Of a stretch of DNA of 64,000 bases, positions 1-9,611 are shown piece by piece. Positions within the stretch are counted from its first letter, which is position 1; every line of letters starts with the position of its first letter. The position numbers and the translations under genes were made by a program. The stretch is from Methylobacterium sp. Leaf104. Lineage in GTDB: Bacteria > Pseudomonadota > Alphaproteobacteria > Rhizobiales > Beijerinckiaceae. The DNA lies in assembly GCF_001422885.1 (NCBI RefSeq), contig NZ_LMMZ01000023.1:63138-127137 (forward strand). Reading direction: 5' to 3'. The notes under the pieces are model-generated. The model was not told the DNA's origin. It saw nothing but the letters and a program-made list of their open reading frames with translations, and made no database searches.

Positions 1-163
1 CTACGACGGCGTGGCGGTGCTGGAGGATCGCAAGCGGCGACTGGTCGAGGTCGGCCTCGGCGACACCGTTCCGGGCGTCGGACGGATCGAAAACATCGAG
101 CGGCGCGGCAAGACCTGGGTCGTGGTGACGAAGCAGGGCACGATCACGCCGCAGGCGTGGTGA
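1..163 (+). CDS. Conserved hypothetical protein, C-terminal fragment
   Basis: The reading frame is open from base 2 to a TGA at 161-163 and gives the last 53 residues of a protein whose start lies outside the window. The fragment has a repeated strand-like pattern (GLGDTVPGVGRIENIERRGK, then a Val/Thr-rich strand) and ends in QAW. Short C-terminal modules of this kind occur on uncharacterised exported or membrane-linked proteins of Hyphomicrobiales. No catalytic motif is visible and no function is assigned. It converges on the small minus-strand gene that follows. Confidence 0.6.
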   Translation, partial: YDGVAVLEDRKRRLVEVGLGDTVPGVGRIENIERRGKTWVVVTKQGTITPQAW

Positions 164-209
164 GATCGAAGCAAGCCGATGCTACCGGCCGGAGAGGCGC
201 GGTGCGAGC

Positions 210-425
210 CTAGGAAGCTTGTGCCTCAATCTCGGTCTCGGCGCTGCGCACGGGAAACCGCGGCTCGATCGTCAGCGGATCGGCGATCATCGAACCGCGG
301 GCCGCACGGTTGCGGCCGTGGGTCAGTGCCCGGGTCTGCGCCTCCGCGGACGGATGCAGAATCGCCGTCAGGAAGGCAAAGCCTTCGAAATCGGCATCGA
401 GGTTCTTGGCTTCGAACACTGGCAT
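210..425 (-). CDS. Small hypothetical protein
   Basis: A 71-residue acidic/neutral protein beginning MPVFEAKNLDADFEGFAFL. It is not recognised as a known family. An in-frame ATG upstream would extend it to base 485 (91 residues). The shorter start is preferred because the extra 20 residues look low in information and overlap a perfect 7-bp hairpin with a GGAA loop (454-471). Neither start has a strong ribosome site. No signal peptide or membrane segment is seen. It could be a Methylobacterium-specific orphan. Confidence 0.5.
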   Translation of the reverse strand: MPVFEAKNLDADFEGFAFLTAILHPSAEAQTRALTHGRNRAARGSMIADPLTIEPRFPVRSAETEIEAQAS

Positions 426-593
426 GGCGGTCACCGGACCCGAGGTCCTGAATGGCTCCCGGAAGGGAGCCTCAAGACCCGTCATTGGCAGATAATGTGG
501 ACAACGGCAATAAGTTCCGAAAGCCGACGATTATTTACCCTTAATTTACGTATGCCCGGCGCCAAAGGTTAACGCCGTGTGGCAGCGCACCCA

Positions 594-1481
594 TTACAGT
601 GTTCGCGCGTCGCGGTAGATTCCGGACGGCAGCCCGGCGACCTCGGTCTCGACGGCGAAGAGGTGGCCGGCCATCGGGTCGATCCTGGGGTCGCGGCCAC
701 GCGTTCCGGTGGTGATGAACAGGGTCGTGAGGTCGGGTCCGCCGAAGGCGCACTTGGTGACGAGCGCGGTCGGGACCGGCAGGACGCGCTCGATCTGGCC
801 GTCCGGATCGTAGCGGGTGATGCGCGATCCGCCGTAGTGGCAGACCCAGAGATGCCCCGCCGCGTCGACGGTCAGGCCGTCGGGCTTGCCCCAGCCCGAT
901 TCGAAGACGGCGAAGGGCCGGGGTGGCCCGATCCCATCGTCATCGACGCGATGAACCCGGATCAGCCCCTCGGTGGTATCGGCGGTGTAAATGCGGCGGC
1001 CGTCGGGCGTCACCACCGGGCCGTTCGAGACCACCACCCGGCCGCCGGAGGCATCGAGGCGCCCGCCATGCCAGCGGTGGAAGGTGCCGGTCGGCTCCGC
1101 CTCGGCGTCGTCCATGGTGCCGAAGTACAGGGCGCCGTCCGGCCCGACATAGCCGCTGTTGAGCCGGTTTCCCGAGCGAGGAGCGTCGGGCGTGATCAGG
1201 GGGCGTCTCCGGCCGCTCTCGAGGTGCAGCAGGGCGATGCCGGATTCGAATCCGGCGAGCAGCGTCTCGGGATCTTCGGTGAGGAGCGCGAAGCCGAGCT
1301 TCTCGTCCTGCGGATGGTGCTGCGTCGCCCCGCTCGCCGGGTCGTAGCGCCAGATCGTCGGCTTCTCGACATCCACCCAGACGAGGGTGCCCGACCGGGC
1401 GTCCCATGTCGCCTCCTCGCCGAGTTCGCAGCCGCAGGGAACGGCGATGCGCGGCGTGTGCGGATGGACGCTGACGGTCAT
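594..1481 (-). CDS. SMP-30/gluconolactonase/LRE family protein
   Basis: A 295-residue six-bladed beta-propeller hydrolase of the regucalcin/gluconolactonase family, which opens sugar lactones with a divalent metal. The family metal ligands can be placed: the Glu in GEEATWD near residue 22, the Asn in SNGPVVTPDG near 150, and the Asp in KPDGLTVD near 200. Length is typical. No signal peptide is seen, so it is probably cytoplasmic. The true substrate cannot be read from the sequence; arabino-, glucono- or xylonolactone are all possible. It lies about 70 bp downstream of the flavoprotein gene on the same strand and may be co-transcribed with it. Confidence 0.88.
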   Translation of the reverse strand: MTVSVHPHTPRIAVPCGCELGEEATWDARSGTLVWVDVEKPTIWRYDPASGATQHHPQDEKLGFALLTEDPETLLAGFESGIALLHLESGRRRPLITPDAPRSGNRLNSGYVGPDGALYFGTMDDAEAEPTGTFHRWHGGRLDASGGRVVVSNGPVVTPDGRRIYTADTTEGLIRVHRVDDDGIGPPRPFAVFESGWGKPDGLTVDAAGHLWVCHYGGSRITRYDPDGQIERVLPVPTALVTKCAFGGPDLTTLFITTGTRGRDPRIDPMAGHLFAVETEVAGLPSGIYRDARTL

Positions 1482-1551
1482 CGTATCTCGGACTCCGGGG
1501 GCAGGTGGCTCGATCGGCGAGGGCGGCGACGGTCCCGTCGCGCGGCTCCGG

Positions 1552-2451
1552 TCAGGCGACGTCCTCGCGCAGGAGCTCGGTGTTCGCCGCGAAGGCCGCC
1601 ATCGCGCCCTCGGCGGCGGCGACCACGGCGAACTGCACCCGACGGGAGGCGTCGCCCGCGACGAACAGGCCGGGCACGTTGGTGGTCTCGTATTCGCCGG
1701 TGGGCACGACGCCCTTGTGGGTCAGGTCGCAGCCGAGCTGGGTGATGAGGTCGGAGGGGTCGCAGGGCATCGGCATCAGGAAGACCGCGTGGCAGGGCAG
1801 GGCGCTGCCGTCCGTGAAGCGGATGCGCTGCGGCTGGCGTCCATCGCCCTCCAGGCGCCGGATCGGCGTCTCCACGATGCGGACGCCATGGCGGCCGAGG
1901 CGCTTCCGGTCGTGCTCGGACAAGTCGGTCGGATGGGCATCGGTGCAGAGGGTGACGTCGTCGCTCCAGACCGTCAGCTCCAGAGCCATGCCCTTGGCGG
2001 CCTGGCCATGGGCATAGACCACGAGGGGCCGGTCCCGGTTCTCGTAGCCGTCGCAATAGGGACAGGAATGGACGCCGTGACCCCAATAATCCTCGAAGCC
2101 CTCCACCGAGGGCAGGGCCTGGTGCAGGCCCGTGGCGAGGATCAGCTTGCGGGTCGTCTCTCGGGTCCCGTCGGCGAGCAGGACCGAGAAGCCGTCGTCC
2201 CGGCGCTCGGCTCGCGTGATCTCGGCCTCACGCCGCTCCACGGTCGGGTAGCGGGCGAGATCGGCCTCGGCCTGCGCCCGCAGTTCCAGGGGTGGGGTTC
2301 CGTCCCGCGTGAAGACGCCCCAGCTTCGCGGCGTGACCGCGTTGCGCGGATGCCCTGCATCGCAGAGCAGGACGTTGCGGCGGCAGCGGCCGAGGATGAG
2401 CGCCGCGTTGAGGCCCGCGGGGCCGCCGCCGACGATGATGACGTCGCGCAT
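1552..2451 (-). CDS. NAD(P)/FAD-dependent oxidoreductase, thioredoxin-reductase-like
   Basis: A 299-residue pyridine-nucleotide-disulfide oxidoreductase. The N-terminal FAD dinucleotide fold shows VGGGPAGLNAAL. A redox pair CPYC appears in HSCPYCDGYE near residue 135, where thioredoxin reductases usually have CATC. The C-terminal FAD motif PGLFVAGDAS is present. The canonical GxGxxA NADPH motif expected after the CxxC is poor (YAHGQAAKGM), so the electron donor may differ from classical TrxB. Proteins of this shape are often annotated as TrxB-like or ferredoxin/flavodoxin-type reductases. It is a probable cytoplasmic oxidoreductase of unknown partner. Confidence 0.85.
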   Translation of the reverse strand: MRDVIIVGGGPAGLNAALILGRCRRNVLLCDAGHPRNAVTPRSWGVFTRDGTPPLELRAQAEADLARYPTVERREAEITRAERRDDGFSVLLADGTRETTRKLILATGLHQALPSVEGFEDYWGHGVHSCPYCDGYENRDRPLVVYAHGQAAKGMALELTVWSDDVTLCTDAHPTDLSEHDRKRLGRHGVRIVETPIRRLEGDGRQPQRIRFTDGSALPCHAVFLMPMPCDPSDLITQLGCDLTHKGVVPTGEYETTNVPGLFVAGDASRRVQFAVVAAAEGAMAAFAANTELLREDVA

Positions 2452-2533
2452 GTCGTGCCGCTCCCCGGTCCGGACTGTCCGAGGCTCAACGGCTCGACCG
2501 GGGCGGATGTTCGGTCGCCTGCCCCGCGGACAG

Positions 2534-2556
2534 GAAAAAGGGCGCTTCCGCGCCCT
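2534..2556 (-). terminator. Rho-independent terminator of grxD
   Basis: A perfect 7-bp GC-rich stem (AGGGCGC/GCGCCCT, 2539-2556) with a 4-nt loop. On the minus strand it is followed by a run of five T (complement of 2534-2538). It sits 28 bp past the grxD stop and closes the purL-bolA-DUF29-grxD group. Confidence 0.8.
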
Positions 2557-2583
2557 CGTTCCGTCCCGCAGGGGTGACGCGCC

Positions 2584-2925
2584 TCAGGCGGCGGTCGGCG
2601 CCTTCACGGGGATGCCCTTCTCGGACAGGAACTGCTGCAGCTCGCCCGACTGGAACATCTCGCGGGTGATGTCGCAGCCGCCGACGAATTCGCCCTTCAC
2701 GTAGATCTGCGGGATCGTCGGCCAGTTGGAGAAGGCCTTGATGCCGTCGCGGATCGCCATGTCGTCGAGGACGTTCACGCCCTTGAACGGCACCTCGAGG
2801 TAGTTGAGGATCTGCACGACCTGGCCCGAGAAGCCGCACATCGGGAATTGCGGTGTGCCCTTCATGAACACGACCACGTCCTGGGACTTGATCTCGTTCT
2901 CGATGGTGGTGTTCGCGTCGCTCAT
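2584..2925 (-). CDS. grxD: Monothiol glutaredoxin, Grx4/GrxD family
   Basis: A 113-residue single-domain monothiol glutaredoxin with the family active site CGFS (residues 30-33, in [10 protein letters not shown]). It also has the glutathione-binding [19 protein letters not shown] region. These proteins bind a glutathione-ligated [2Fe-2S] cluster and deliver it to apo-proteins, usually with a BolA partner; the bolA gene is two genes upstream. The start at 2925 gives the standard N-terminus [10 protein letters not shown]. An upstream in-frame extension overlaps the DUF29 gene in another frame and is rejected. It is the last gene of the purL group and is followed by a terminator. Confidence 0.96.
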   Translation of the reverse strand: MSDANTTIENEIKSQDVVVFMKGTPQFPMCGFSGQVVQILNYLEVPFKGVNVLDDMAIRDGIKAFSNWPTIPQIYVKGEFVGGCDITREMFQSGELQQFLSEKGIPVKAPTAA

Positions 2926-2957
2926 GGTGTCTCGATCCTCTAACGTGTGACGCTGAT

Positions 2958-3335
2958 CTAATGCTGGTCGGGCGGCCGGTTCAAGGTCGCGGCCAAGCGT
3001 TCGAGCGCCCAATCCATCGTGAAGGTCTCGGCGACGAGTTCGCCCGGGGTGAACGGCATCCTGCCGGGCAGGCCCGCGACACGACGATCGTCGGACGTCC
3101 GACGCGATGCTTCCGCCTGGAGTCGGGCCGTTTTCGGGACATGGACGAGGGTCTGGAGCAGTTGCCGCTCCGCCGCGTCGATCTGCGAGCGCCCCGCGCT
3201 CTCGATCTCCCCGGCGACGTTCTCCCGGTCCACGATGTTCGCCGGGTCGGGCCGCCGCGCGAGTTCGCGCAGGGTCGAGGCCTGCTGCTCGGCCCAAGTC
3301 ACGCTGTCGTCGTCGTAGAGGCTCGGCTGGTCCAT
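2958..3335 (-). CDS. DUF29 domain-containing protein
   Basis: A 125-residue protein matching the DUF29 pattern: an N-terminal [12 protein letters not shown] segment, then a core with [17 protein letters not shown] (about residues 43-59). DUF29 proteins are small helical proteins of unknown role, abundant in cyanobacteria and Methylobacterium. This copy sits between bolA (22 bp upstream) and grxD (32 bp downstream), which are normally adjacent in alphaproteobacteria. It therefore looks like an insertion into a conserved Fe-S-related operon. No catalytic residues are evident. Confidence 0.8.
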   Translation of the reverse strand: MDQPSLYDDDSVTWAEQQASTLRELARRPDPANIVDRENVAGEIESAGRSQIDAAERQLLQTLVHVPKTARLQAEASRRTSDDRRVAGLPGRMPFTPGELVAETFTMDWALERLAATLNRPPDQH

Positions 3336-3357
3336 GCGGTCCGCCTCCGGAGGGGCC

Positions 3358-3594
3358 TCAATCCTGCGGGACGCCCGTGGTCAGCGCAAGGGCGTGCAGT
3401 ACGCCCCCCATCCGCCCCTGGAGCGCGCCGTAGACCATCTGGTGCTGCGCGACCCGGGTCTTGCCCTTGAAGGCCGAGGACAGCACCGTGGCGGCGTAGT
3501 GGTCGCCGTCGCCGGCCAGGTCCTTGATCTCGATCCGGGCGTCGGGCAGCGCCTCGCGGATCATCGCCTCGATCTCGCGCGCATCCATCGGCAT
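3358..3594 (-). CDS. bolA: BolA family protein
   Basis: A 78-residue BolA/IbaG-type protein. It shows the family helix-turn pattern with GDGDHYAATVLSSAFKGKTR and the conserved V(A)QHQMVYGAL segment. The His residues near positions 32 and 50 are candidates for cluster ligation with a CGFS glutaredoxin, as known for Grx4-BolA complexes. It lies 33 bp after purL and upstream of DUF29 and grxD on the same strand. MPMD gives two nearby ATG codons; the outer one is used here. Confidence 0.95.
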   Translation of the reverse strand: MPMDAREIEAMIREALPDARIEIKDLAGDGDHYAATVLSSAFKGKTRVAQHQMVYGALQGRMGGVLHALALTTGVPQD

Positions 3595-3627
3595 CGGGTT
3601 GGCTCCTGACGATCGGGAAAGGGGGCT

Positions 3628-5853
3628 TCAGGCGGGAACGCCCGCCGGCTGGCTCGCCATGTAGGCCGGCAGCCAGCCCTCGTGGGTCTCGCGCAGCTCG
3701 GCCACCGATATGGTCTCGCCGTGCGGCAGGGTCAAATGGTCGTTGCCCGTCACGCCGATCACCGCGGCCGGCACCCCCTGTGCGGAGGCGCTGTAGAGGA
3801 GGTCGGGCGCGGTCTCCGGGTCGACGGCGAGGAGGTAGCGGGCCTGGTCCTCGCCGAAGAGGTAGGCGTGGGTCGGCACGCCCGGCGGCACCTCGGGAAT
3901 GACGGCGCCGATGCCGCCGGCCATCGCCATCTCGGCGAGCGCCACGGCGAGGCCGCCGTCGGACAGGTCGTGGACGGTGTCGACGAGCCCGGCTGTGATG
4001 AGCCCGCGCACGAAGTCGCCGTTGCGGCGCTCGACGGCGAGGTCGACCGGGGGCGGGGCGCCCTCTTCACGTCCGGCGACGACCGCGAGGTAGACCGACT
4101 GGCCGAGCCAGCCGGCGGTCTCCCCGATCAGCACGAGGACGTCGCCGGCGCGCTTGAGGTCGAGGGTGGCGTGCCGCGTCACGTCGTCGAGGACGCCGAC
4201 GCCGCCGATGGTCGGGGTCGGCAGGATTCCGACGCCGTTGGTCTCGTTGTAGAGCGAGACGTTGCCGGAGACGACGGGGAAGTCGAGGGCCTTGCAGGCC
4301 TCGCCGATGCCCTTGAGGCAGCCGACGAGCTGGCCCATCACCTCGGGCTTCTCGGGGTTGCCGAAATTCAGGTTGTCGGTGATGGCGAGCGGGCGTCCGC
4401 CGACCGCCGTGATGTTGCGCCAGGCCTCCGCCACGGCCTGCTTGCCGCCCTCGACCGGATCGGCCTCGCAGTAGCGCGGCGTGACGTCGGCGGTCATGGC
4501 GAGGCCCTTCGGGCCATCCTCGACGCGTACGATCGCGGCGTCGCCGCCCGGCTTCTGCACGGTGTTGCCGCCGATGAAATGGTCGTACTGCTCGTAGACC
4601 CAGCGCTTCGACGACAGGTCGGGCGAGCCGACAAGGCGCTTCAGGGCCTCGGCGCTGCCCACCCTCTCGGGCACGTCGGCGGCGGCGAGCACCGGCTGGT
4701 GCGTGTTGGCGATGTGGGGCCGGTCGTAGAGGGGCGCCTCGTCGCCGAGCTCCTTGATCGGCAGGTCGGCCATGACGACGCCGTCATGCTTCACGACGAA
4801 GCGGAGCGTGTCGGTGGTGTGGCCGATGATCGCGAAGTCGAGGCCCCACTTCACGAAGATGGCCTCCGCCTCCGCCTCCATGCCGGGCTTGAGCACCATG
4901 AGCATGCGCTCCTGGCTCTCGGAGAGCATCATCTCGTAGGCGGTCATGCCGGCTTCGCGGGCCGGCACCTTCTCGATGTGGAGCTCGACCCCGAGGTCGC
5001 CCTTGGCGCCCATCTCGACGGCCGAGCAGGTCAGGCCGGCCGCGCCCATGTCCTGGATCGCGATCACGGCGCCCGAGGCCATCAGCTCGAGGCAGGCCTC
5101 CAGCAGCAGCTTCTCGGCGAAGGGGTCGCCGACCTGCACGGTGGGGCGCTTCGACTCGGAGGCGTCGTCGAACTCCGCCGACGCCATGGTGGCGCCATGG
5201 ATGCCGTCGCGGCCGGTCTTCGAGCCGAGATAGACGATCGGATTGCCCACGCCGGTGGCGGCCGCATAGAAGATCCCGTCGGTGCGGGCGAGGCCCACCG
5301 CCATGGCGTTGACGAGGATGTTGCCGTCGTAGCGCGGGTGGAAGCCCATGGCGCCGCCCACCGTCGGCACGCCGAAGGAATTGCCGTAGCCGCCGATGCC
5401 CGCGACCACGCCGGAGACGAGGTGGCGGGTGCGCGGATGGTCCGGCGAGCCGAAGCGGAGCGCGTTCAGGGCCGCGATCGGGCGCGCGCCCATCGTGAAC
5501 ACGTCGCGCAGGATGCCGCCGACGCCGGTCGTCGCGCCCTGGTAGGGCTCGATGAAGCTCGGGTGGTTGTGGCTCTCCATCTTGAAGACGCAGGCGAGCC
5601 CGTCGCCGATGTCGATGACGCCCGCGTTCTCGCCCGGCCCCTGGATCACCCAGGGCGCCGAGGTCGGCAGGCCGCGCAGGTGCTTGCGGGAGGACTTGTA
5701 GGAGCAGTGCTCGTTCCACATCGCCGAGACGATGCCGAGCTCGGTCAGGGTCGGGTCGCGCCCGATCAAGCCACGGAAGCGCTCAAACTCGTCCGGCGTC
5801 AGGCCGTGCTGGCGGACCAGTTCGGGGGTGATCGGAACATCGTTGCGGAACAT
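3628..5853 (-). CDS. purL: Phosphoribosylformylglycinamidine synthase subunit II
   Basis: A 741-residue small-type PurL, the ATP-dependent ligase of de novo purine synthesis that converts FGAR plus ammonia (from PurQ, docked by PurS) to FGAM. Visible family signatures are the N-terminal [10 protein letters not shown], the metal/ATP region [20 protein letters not shown] near residue 95, and the two AIRS-like halves, including [10 protein letters not shown] and [11 protein letters not shown]. Length is typical for the bacterial three-subunit enzyme. No purS or purQ is found next to it here. The following bolA, DUF29 and grxD genes are closely spaced and probably co-transcribed. Confidence 0.98.
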   Translation of the reverse strand: MFRNDVPITPELVRQHGLTPDEFERFRGLIGRDPTLTELGIVSAMWNEHCSYKSSRKHLRGLPTSAPWVIQGPGENAGVIDIGDGLACVFKMESHNHPSFIEPYQGATTGVGGILRDVFTMGARPIAALNALRFGSPDHPRTRHLVSGVVAGIGGYGNSFGVPTVGGAMGFHPRYDGNILVNAMAVGLARTDGIFYAAATGVGNPIVYLGSKTGRDGIHGATMASAEFDDASESKRPTVQVGDPFAEKLLLEACLELMASGAVIAIQDMGAAGLTCSAVEMGAKGDLGVELHIEKVPAREAGMTAYEMMLSESQERMLMVLKPGMEAEAEAIFVKWGLDFAIIGHTTDTLRFVVKHDGVVMADLPIKELGDEAPLYDRPHIANTHQPVLAAADVPERVGSAEALKRLVGSPDLSSKRWVYEQYDHFIGGNTVQKPGGDAAIVRVEDGPKGLAMTADVTPRYCEADPVEGGKQAVAEAWRNITAVGGRPLAITDNLNFGNPEKPEVMGQLVGCLKGIGEACKALDFPVVSGNVSLYNETNGVGILPTPTIGGVGVLDDVTRHATLDLKRAGDVLVLIGETAGWLGQSVYLAVVAGREEGAPPPVDLAVERRNGDFVRGLITAGLVDTVHDLSDGGLAVALAEMAMAGGIGAVIPEVPPGVPTHAYLFGEDQARYLLAVDPETAPDLLYSASAQGVPAAVIGVTGNDHLTLPHGETISVAELRETHEGWLPAYMASQPAGVPA

Positions 5854-5964
5854 GCGACCCTCTCGGCACCGCCCCCGTCCGGGTCCGGCCGTGCGTGACG
5901 GCTCTAAAGCGGAACGCCGCGCCCTGGCAACACGCGATCGCGGATCGGGCCCGCTCCCGGGGGG

Positions 5965-7128
5965 TTAATCCGCCGGCTCTTCCTCGAAGAACCGGCCCTT
6001 GGGCTGCTCCTTCACGTCGCGCCAGCGCCGGATCAGGTCGTGGACCGGCTCCGGGCCGGCCACGAAGGCGATGTAGTCGAACGCCTCCGGGTCGCGGCTC
6101 GACATCAGCAGTTGGAAGTGCATCCGGAACAGGTTCCACTTGCGCCGCGCGATGATGCGCTTCTCGATCAGGTCCTCGATCCGGACGTGGATCTCGACGG
6201 GGCGATGGGCGAAGGGCGCCGGCAGCTTCGAGGCGGTGAGCGGGTTGCGCTGGTGCACCGAGAGCCAGTCCCACTTCGCCCGCACGTCGAGCCAGCGGAT
6301 GGCATCGCTCGCCGCCACGCGGGCGAGGGCGCCGCGCGTCTCGGCGGCGCGGGGGTCGAGGGTGATCCAGGGAATTACGCTGCCGATGCTGACGAAGGAC
6401 ACCGCCGTGCCGCGCCGGCCGAATTCGGGATCGGCGGTGAGCACCCGGTCCAGGGCCTCGAGGCCGAGGAAGCTCGACGAGGAATGGCCGATGACCACGA
6501 TCTCGGAGGCCTTGCCCTCCGCCCCCCGGATGATCGCCGCGAAGGCGTCGAGCCGCGCGCGCATGCGGGTGTCGCCGCCGGCGGCGTGATCGTGGGTGAA
6601 GGCGGTGTCGTCGACGAGGTGGGCCACGTAGAACGGCTTGCCGCGGGTCGCCCACATCAGCAGGGAGAGGAGCCCGTAGGCCAGGACCGGGATCGCGAGG
6701 AGCTTCCAGGTCCAGTCCAGGCCAGGCACCAGGGCGACCGCGCCCGCGGCGAGGCCGAGGCTCAGGACGACCAGGAACAGGTAGATCAGGTGAACTCCGA
6801 AGATGACCCGGGCGAAGCGCCGGGCCTCGCGGCGAAAGGGCCGGATGTAGCCGGACCGGATCAGGCGCCACCACAGGGCCGGCACGGCGAGGAGCCGGCG
6901 CCCGTTCGAGCGCGGGAAGCGGGCGCCGACGATGTCGTCCCAGCGGAGCAGGGTGTAGCGCGTCGTGTGCCCGTCGAGGTCGACCCGCCAGTCGACGGCG
7001 AGTCCGTCGGCCGTCCGCTCCGGGTCCCCGACCGTGATCGTCAGTCCGCGGCGGACGGCCGTCAGCCGGGCCTCGCGCCGGAACAGGCCCCAATAGGTCT
7101 CGGGTTCGCGGGGGTCGAACCCCGGCAT
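5965..7128 (-). CDS. Conserved membrane protein with alpha/beta-hydrolase-like GHSSSS motif
   Basis: A 387-residue protein. It begins MPGFDPREPETYWGLFRREA, followed by two hydrophobic membrane segments (about residues 112-135 and 140-160). A large C-terminal domain carries VIGHSSSSFLGLEALDR near residue 213, resembling the nucleophile elbow GxSxS of serine hydrolases. Catalytic Asp and His cannot be assigned confidently. Related proteins in Hyphomicrobiales are usually hypothetical or lipase-like. It is a probable inner-membrane protein with a cytoplasmic domain. It lies upstream of purL on the same strand with about 110 bp between them; co-regulation is uncertain. Confidence 0.75.
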   Translation of the reverse strand: MPGFDPREPETYWGLFRREARLTAVRRGLTITVGDPERTADGLAVDWRVDLDGHTTRYTLLRWDDIVGARFPRSNGRRLLAVPALWWRLIRSGYIRPFRREARRFARVIFGVHLIYLFLVVLSLGLAAGAVALVPGLDWTWKLLAIPVLAYGLLSLLMWATRGKPFYVAHLVDDTAFTHDHAAGGDTRMRARLDAFAAIIRGAEGKASEIVVIGHSSSSFLGLEALDRVLTADPEFGRRGTAVSFVSIGSVIPWITLDPRAAETRGALARVAASDAIRWLDVRAKWDWLSVHQRNPLTASKLPAPFAHRPVEIHVRIEDLIEKRIIARRKWNLFRMHFQLLMSSRDPEAFDYIAFVAGPEPVHDLIRRWRDVKEQPKGRFFEEEPAD

Positions 7129-7299
7129 GTAGAAGACCTGACGGGCGACCGTCGCGGGCGGCGCTGAAGGCGTGATGATGAGAGACCCGTTCGATTCTTG
7201 GCTTGCGATCCCTGCCGCGCCCGTCCCCTACACGAAGGCGATCCGGAAAGACGAGTGCGAAAGCGCATCAGGCCGGCGAGGGCCGGGCGAGCCGGATCC

Positions 7300-9156
7300 C
7301 TACCGGGCGGCCGGTGCGTGGGAGAGGAAGTCGGCCACCGCGGCGACGAAGCGCTCACCATAGGCCTCGCGCTTGCGCTCGCCGACCCCGTGCACGGTGC
7401 GCAGGGCGTAGAGGTCGACGGGCTTGGCGCGCGCCATCTCGATCAGGGTCCGGTCGGGGAACACCATGAAGGCGGCGATACCCTCGGCCCGGGCGATGGT
7501 GGCGCGCAGGCCGCGCAGGTGCTGGAACAGGGCCTCCGTGGCCGGATCGAGGTCGAGGCTCGCCTCCTCGCGGGCCGGCCCGCGCCTGCGGTCGCGCGGT
7601 TCGGCCACCTTCGGCTCCGGGTCGGGCCGCATCTGGATGGCCTCCCGGCCGAACAGGATTGCCTCGCCCTTGTCGGTGAGCGAGAGGCCGCCGAAACCGT
7701 CGCCGTTCTCGGTGACGGCCCCGGCCGCGAAGAGCTGCCGCAGCATGGCCCGCCAGGCATCGATCGGCTTGTCGGCGCCGACCCCGAAGGTCTTGAGCGC
7801 GGTGTGCCCGTTGCGGCGGATCGTGTCGGATTCCTTGCCGTGGACCACGTCGCAGACATAGGCCGCGCCGAAGCGCTGGCCGGTGCGCACGATGGCCGAG
7901 AGCAGCTTCTGGGCCGGGATCGTGGCGTCGATGAGCGAGACGCCCGAGCGGCAGAGGTCGCAGCGCCCGCAGGGCTCGCTCGCCTCGCCGAAATAGCCGA
8001 GCAGCGATTGGCGCCGGCAGGTGGCGCCCTCGCAGAGCGCGATCATCGCCTCGAGCTTGCGCCGCTCCACGCGCCGGCGCTCGTCCGGCACCTCCTTCTC
8101 GTCGATCTGGCGGCGGCGCAGGGCCATGTCGTCGAGGCCGTAGATGGTGAGCGTGTCGGCGGGCAGGCCGTCGCGGCCGGCCCGGCCGATCTCCTGGTAG
8201 TAGCCCTCGACGTTGGAAGGCATGTCGGCATGGCAGACGAAGCGCACGTCGGGCTTGTTGATGCCCATGCCGAAGGCGACGGTGGCGGTCATCACCACCC
8301 CGTCCTCCTGCAGGAAGGTGTCCTGGTTGCGCATGCGCGTGCCCTGGTCGAGGCCGGCATGGTAGGGCAGGGCGTTGAAGCCGTCCTTCGAGAGGACCTC
8401 GGCGAGTTGCTCCGTGCGCTTGCGCGACGAGCAGTAGATGATTCCGCTCTCGGACCGGCGCGGCCGGAGGAAGCGCTCGATCTGGCGGGTGGGGTTGTCC
8501 TTCGGCACGAAGGTCAGGCGGATGTTCGGCCGGTCGAAGGAATGGACGAAAGCCTTGAGTTCACGGCCGGCCGGAAACAGCCGCTCGGTTATGTCGGCCC
8601 GGGTCGCCTTGTCGGCGGTGGCGGTGAGCGCCACGGTCTGGACGTTGCCCAGTGCCTCCCGAGCCCGCGCGAGGTCCCGGTACTCGGGCCGGAAGTCGTG
8701 CCCCCATTGCGAGACGCAATGCGCCTCGTCGACGGCGAGCCGGCGCACGCCCGCGCCCCGCAGGGCGTCCATCAGGCCCTCCATCATCAGGCGCTCGGGC
8801 GAGACGAAGAGCAGGCGCAGGTCGCCGGAGCGGATCTGCCGCCAGGTCTCGCGGGACGTCGCCTCGGCCACCGAGGAGTTCAGGGTCGCGGCGGCGACGC
8901 CGAAGCCGAGCATCTGCTGCACCTGGTCGTGCATCAGGGCGATCAGCGGCGAGACCACGACGGTCAGCGAGGATTCCACCAGCGCCGGAAGCTGGTAGGT
9001 CATCGACTTGCCGGAGCCGGTGGGCATCACCGCGAAGACGTCGGTTCCGTCGAGGACGGCGCCGATCACCTCGTCCTGGCCGGGCCGGAAATCGTCGTAG
9101 CCGAAGGTGGTCTTCAACGCGGCGCGAGCCTCGTCGAGGCGGCTTGTCATGGGCAT
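7300..9156 (-). CDS. recQ: ATP-dependent DNA helicase RecQ
   Basis: A 618-residue 3'-5' helicase for recombination and fork repair. The order is: N-terminal FRPGQDEV (motif 0), Walker [15 protein letters not shown], the DEAH box [17 protein letters not shown], motif VI region [10 protein letters not shown], a four-Cys zinc module (CEGATCRRQ and CGRCDLC), the RQC winged helix, and a C-terminal HRDC domain ([14 protein letters not shown]). Length is standard for full RecQ with HRDC. Two ATG codons 6 bp apart are possible starts. It faces away from the vapB relic and is co-oriented with the replication genes. Confidence 0.97.
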   Translation of the reverse strand: MPMTSRLDEARAALKTTFGYDDFRPGQDEVIGAVLDGTDVFAVMPTGSGKSMTYQLPALVESSLTVVVSPLIALMHDQVQQMLGFGVAAATLNSSVAEATSRETWRQIRSGDLRLLFVSPERLMMEGLMDALRGAGVRRLAVDEAHCVSQWGHDFRPEYRDLARAREALGNVQTVALTATADKATRADITERLFPAGRELKAFVHSFDRPNIRLTFVPKDNPTRQIERFLRPRRSESGIIYCSSRKRTEQLAEVLSKDGFNALPYHAGLDQGTRMRNQDTFLQEDGVVMTATVAFGMGINKPDVRFVCHADMPSNVEGYYQEIGRAGRDGLPADTLTIYGLDDMALRRRQIDEKEVPDERRRVERRKLEAMIALCEGATCRRQSLLGYFGEASEPCGRCDLCRSGVSLIDATIPAQKLLSAIVRTGQRFGAAYVCDVVHGKESDTIRRNGHTALKTFGVGADKPIDAWRAMLRQLFAAGAVTENGDGFGGLSLTDKGEAILFGREAIQMRPDPEPKVAEPRDRRRGPAREEASLDLDPATEALFQHLRGLRATIARAEGIAAFMVFPDRTLIEMARAKPVDLYALRTVHGVGERKREAYGERFVAAVADFLSHAPAAR

Positions 9157-9261
9157 CCTGGCCTGGCGGTGTACGGGCGGACGGGCGGCTTATGGCCCCG
9201 ATGTGTCGGCAATACGCTCGCGGCGTCGACACGGGCCGCGGGCCTATCGGCGATCGGCATA

Positions 9262-9522
9262 ATGCCTCTGGCCATCCGAAGCGAGGAGGTCAATCGCCTC
9301 GCGGAAAAGGTGGCGGCGCGGGCCGGGGTCAGCGGGTCCGAGGCGGCGCACCGGGCGCGGGTGCACGAGATCGAACGCAAGGAGCGCGGGCCGCCGCACG
9401 CCTTCGTCCCATGCAGATTCGCCCGATCCAGGAAAGCACTCGGAGCGGCACCAGGCATCGAGTCGGGTGACGGCAGATACCTGAACGAGGCATCCGACGA
9501 TATCCCGTCGGCCCGCGCCTGA
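9262..9522 (+). pseudogene. Degenerate VapB-type antitoxin relic
   Basis: The first 38 codons give MPLAIRSEEVNRLAEKVAAR and onward to HEIER, strongly resembling the Rv0623/VapB transcription-factor family. The usual KTEAVRxAL helix has become GSEAAHRAR. Past that point the frame stops resembling the family, while another frame (bases about 9401-9470) reads RLRPMQIRPIQES, like the family's RLRPIQ segment. The original frame then regains family character at YLNEASDDI. This fits two compensating frameshifts in a decayed gene. No vapC toxin is present on either side. The only plus-strand gene in the left 14 kb apart from the partial first one. Confidence 0.55.
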
Positions 9523-9525
9523 CCC

Positions 9526-9597
9526 TCAGCGCAGGGCGATCGCAGTCGCGGCACCGGCATAGACCAGCGCGAAGAGGGCGAGGCGGGAAAGGGGCAT
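9526..9597 (-). CDS. Possible tiny membrane peptide
   Basis: A 23-codon frame starting MPLSRLALFALVYAGAATAI, nearly all of it one hydrophobic helix, located 14 bp after the recF stop on the same strand. It could be a genuine small membrane protein translated with recF or chance coding in GC-rich DNA. Nothing beyond its hydrophobicity and position supports it. Confidence 0.25.
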   Translation of the reverse strand: MPLSRLALFALVYAGAATAIALR

Positions 9598-9611
9598 GGT
9601 CCCGGCGCGAG

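Noticed and set aside
3682..5898. Plus-strand open frame of 738 codons opposite purL
   Set aside because: Composition is typical of a shadow frame and purL is unmistakable on the other strand.
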